Origin: Apoderus coryli
Lineage: Eukaryota; Arthropoda; Insecta; Coleoptera; Attelabidae
NCBI GenBank assembly: GCA_911728435.2
Contig: OU452198.1
Location: 8,776,001 to 8,840,000 of the forward strand
Direction: 5' to 3'
DNA length: 64,000 nt
The notes below the pieces were generated by a model. It was not told the origin of the DNA, searched no databases, and saw only the letters and a list, made by a program, of their open reading frames with translations. Shown here piece by piece: positions 63,342 to 64,000 of this stretch (within the stretch, counting starts at the first letter, position 1; each line of letters starts with the position of its first letter). Both the position numbers and the translations under genes were made by a program.

Positions 63342-64000
63342 AATAATCTTTTTTTTCTTAAATAAGTTGAGTCAATAAATTATTGCATAGGTATATAGTT
63401 CATTATGTTCAACATTATGCTGATGAAAACTCTATTCAAAATGCATCATTAGAGAGGGTATCATATGATGAATGTCTGACTATACATTAACAATTTAATT
63501 ATTAGATAGTCACTACTGGTACTTTAATTATGTTTCTTCGTTTACGAGATGAAAATTTAAAACATTTTTCAACTTGCCAAGAAGGTATAATAGAACAGAA
63601 CATAAAATGTATTGTCATGAAATATTTAATTAGAAGCAACCAACTACTAAAATGAAATAACACAATTATGAATAATTGTTGAACAAGAAAACCAGTGAAA
63701 AAATTAATAAAATTAATAAAATAAATGGTATTATAAACCAACAAAATACCTATTCTAGTAAATGGAGAAGGCAACAGAAAAATATAATCGACATTCATTT
63801 ATTTTCGAATTAAAATTAATAGATAAATAAACTAATAAAAAAAATATTCAGGAAAAGTCACAAAATATCCATAATAAATAAAAACCCTAACAAATTACAA
63901 CAGGTCACTGATAAGTAATTTTTGCGCAGTCTAAACATTACCTAGGATTTCCAGAGTATAAAACGCATATATAAGTAGAATTTTATCCTTGAGGTTCCCC
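63342..64000. other. AT-rich end of window without supported feature
   Basis: Open frame 63798-63502 on minus is hydrophobic and AT-driven; I see no domain and treat it as chance. Confidence 0.4.

Overview
The window is an AT-rich, intron-rich animal genome segment, almost certainly from an insect and probably a beetle. The evidence is CYP6-type P450 genes, insect-type mariner, RTE, jockey-group and Ty3/Gypsy elements, and GT-AG introns. Only three host genes are supported. All lie on the + strand: the 3' part of a two-pore (K2P/TWIK-type) potassium channel (exons 4963-5163, 8319-8628, 11865-12039), and two intact tandem CYP6-like cytochrome P450 genes (20698-23748 and 40312-44745; about 88% identical over the 371 residues of exon 1). 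Nearly everything else is mobile DNA, much of it nested.

Layout: 1-2700 is the 5' half of a minus-strand Ty3/Gypsy element (LTR, primer-binding site, a small membrane ORF, gag, protease). 2701-12039 is the K2P gene, whose introns hold a hAT element, a pogo-like element, PIF/Harbinger relics and a mariner. 12.4-20.4 kb holds RTE-type relics and repeats. 20.4-23.8 kb is P450 copy 1. 23.8-36.4 kb holds hammerhead-ribozyme elements, mariner relics and two jockey/CR1-type LINEs with insertions. 36.5-44.8 kb is P450 copy 2, whose 5' region is split by a 3.7-kb TIR element and whose last intron holds a dead piggyBac. 44.8-48.8 kb is a broken Gypsy element. 48.8-55.2 kb is gene-poor. 55.2-63.0 kb is a tRNA-derived SINE split by a 3.4-kb hAT element and by a very young LTR element.

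Two systems stand out. (1) There are at least twelve hammerhead-ribozyme motifs (CUGANGA ... GAAA with a tiny stem III and covarying stem I), mostly within 21.9-25.0 kb and 41.5-42.1 kb. Several are arranged head-to-head inside palindromic elements. One pair sits in intron 1 of both P450 copies and so predates the duplication. (2) A 4,049-bp LTR retroelement (58793-62841) has 372-bp LTRs differing at one position that I can see, and a TTAG target duplication. It carries only gag; pol is essentially absent, and a ~1.8-kb higher-order satellite lies between gag and the 3' LTR. The satellite's ~45-bp units encode two hairpins with compensatory base changes.

All calls come from reading the sequence. 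No database search, alignment or folding program was run.
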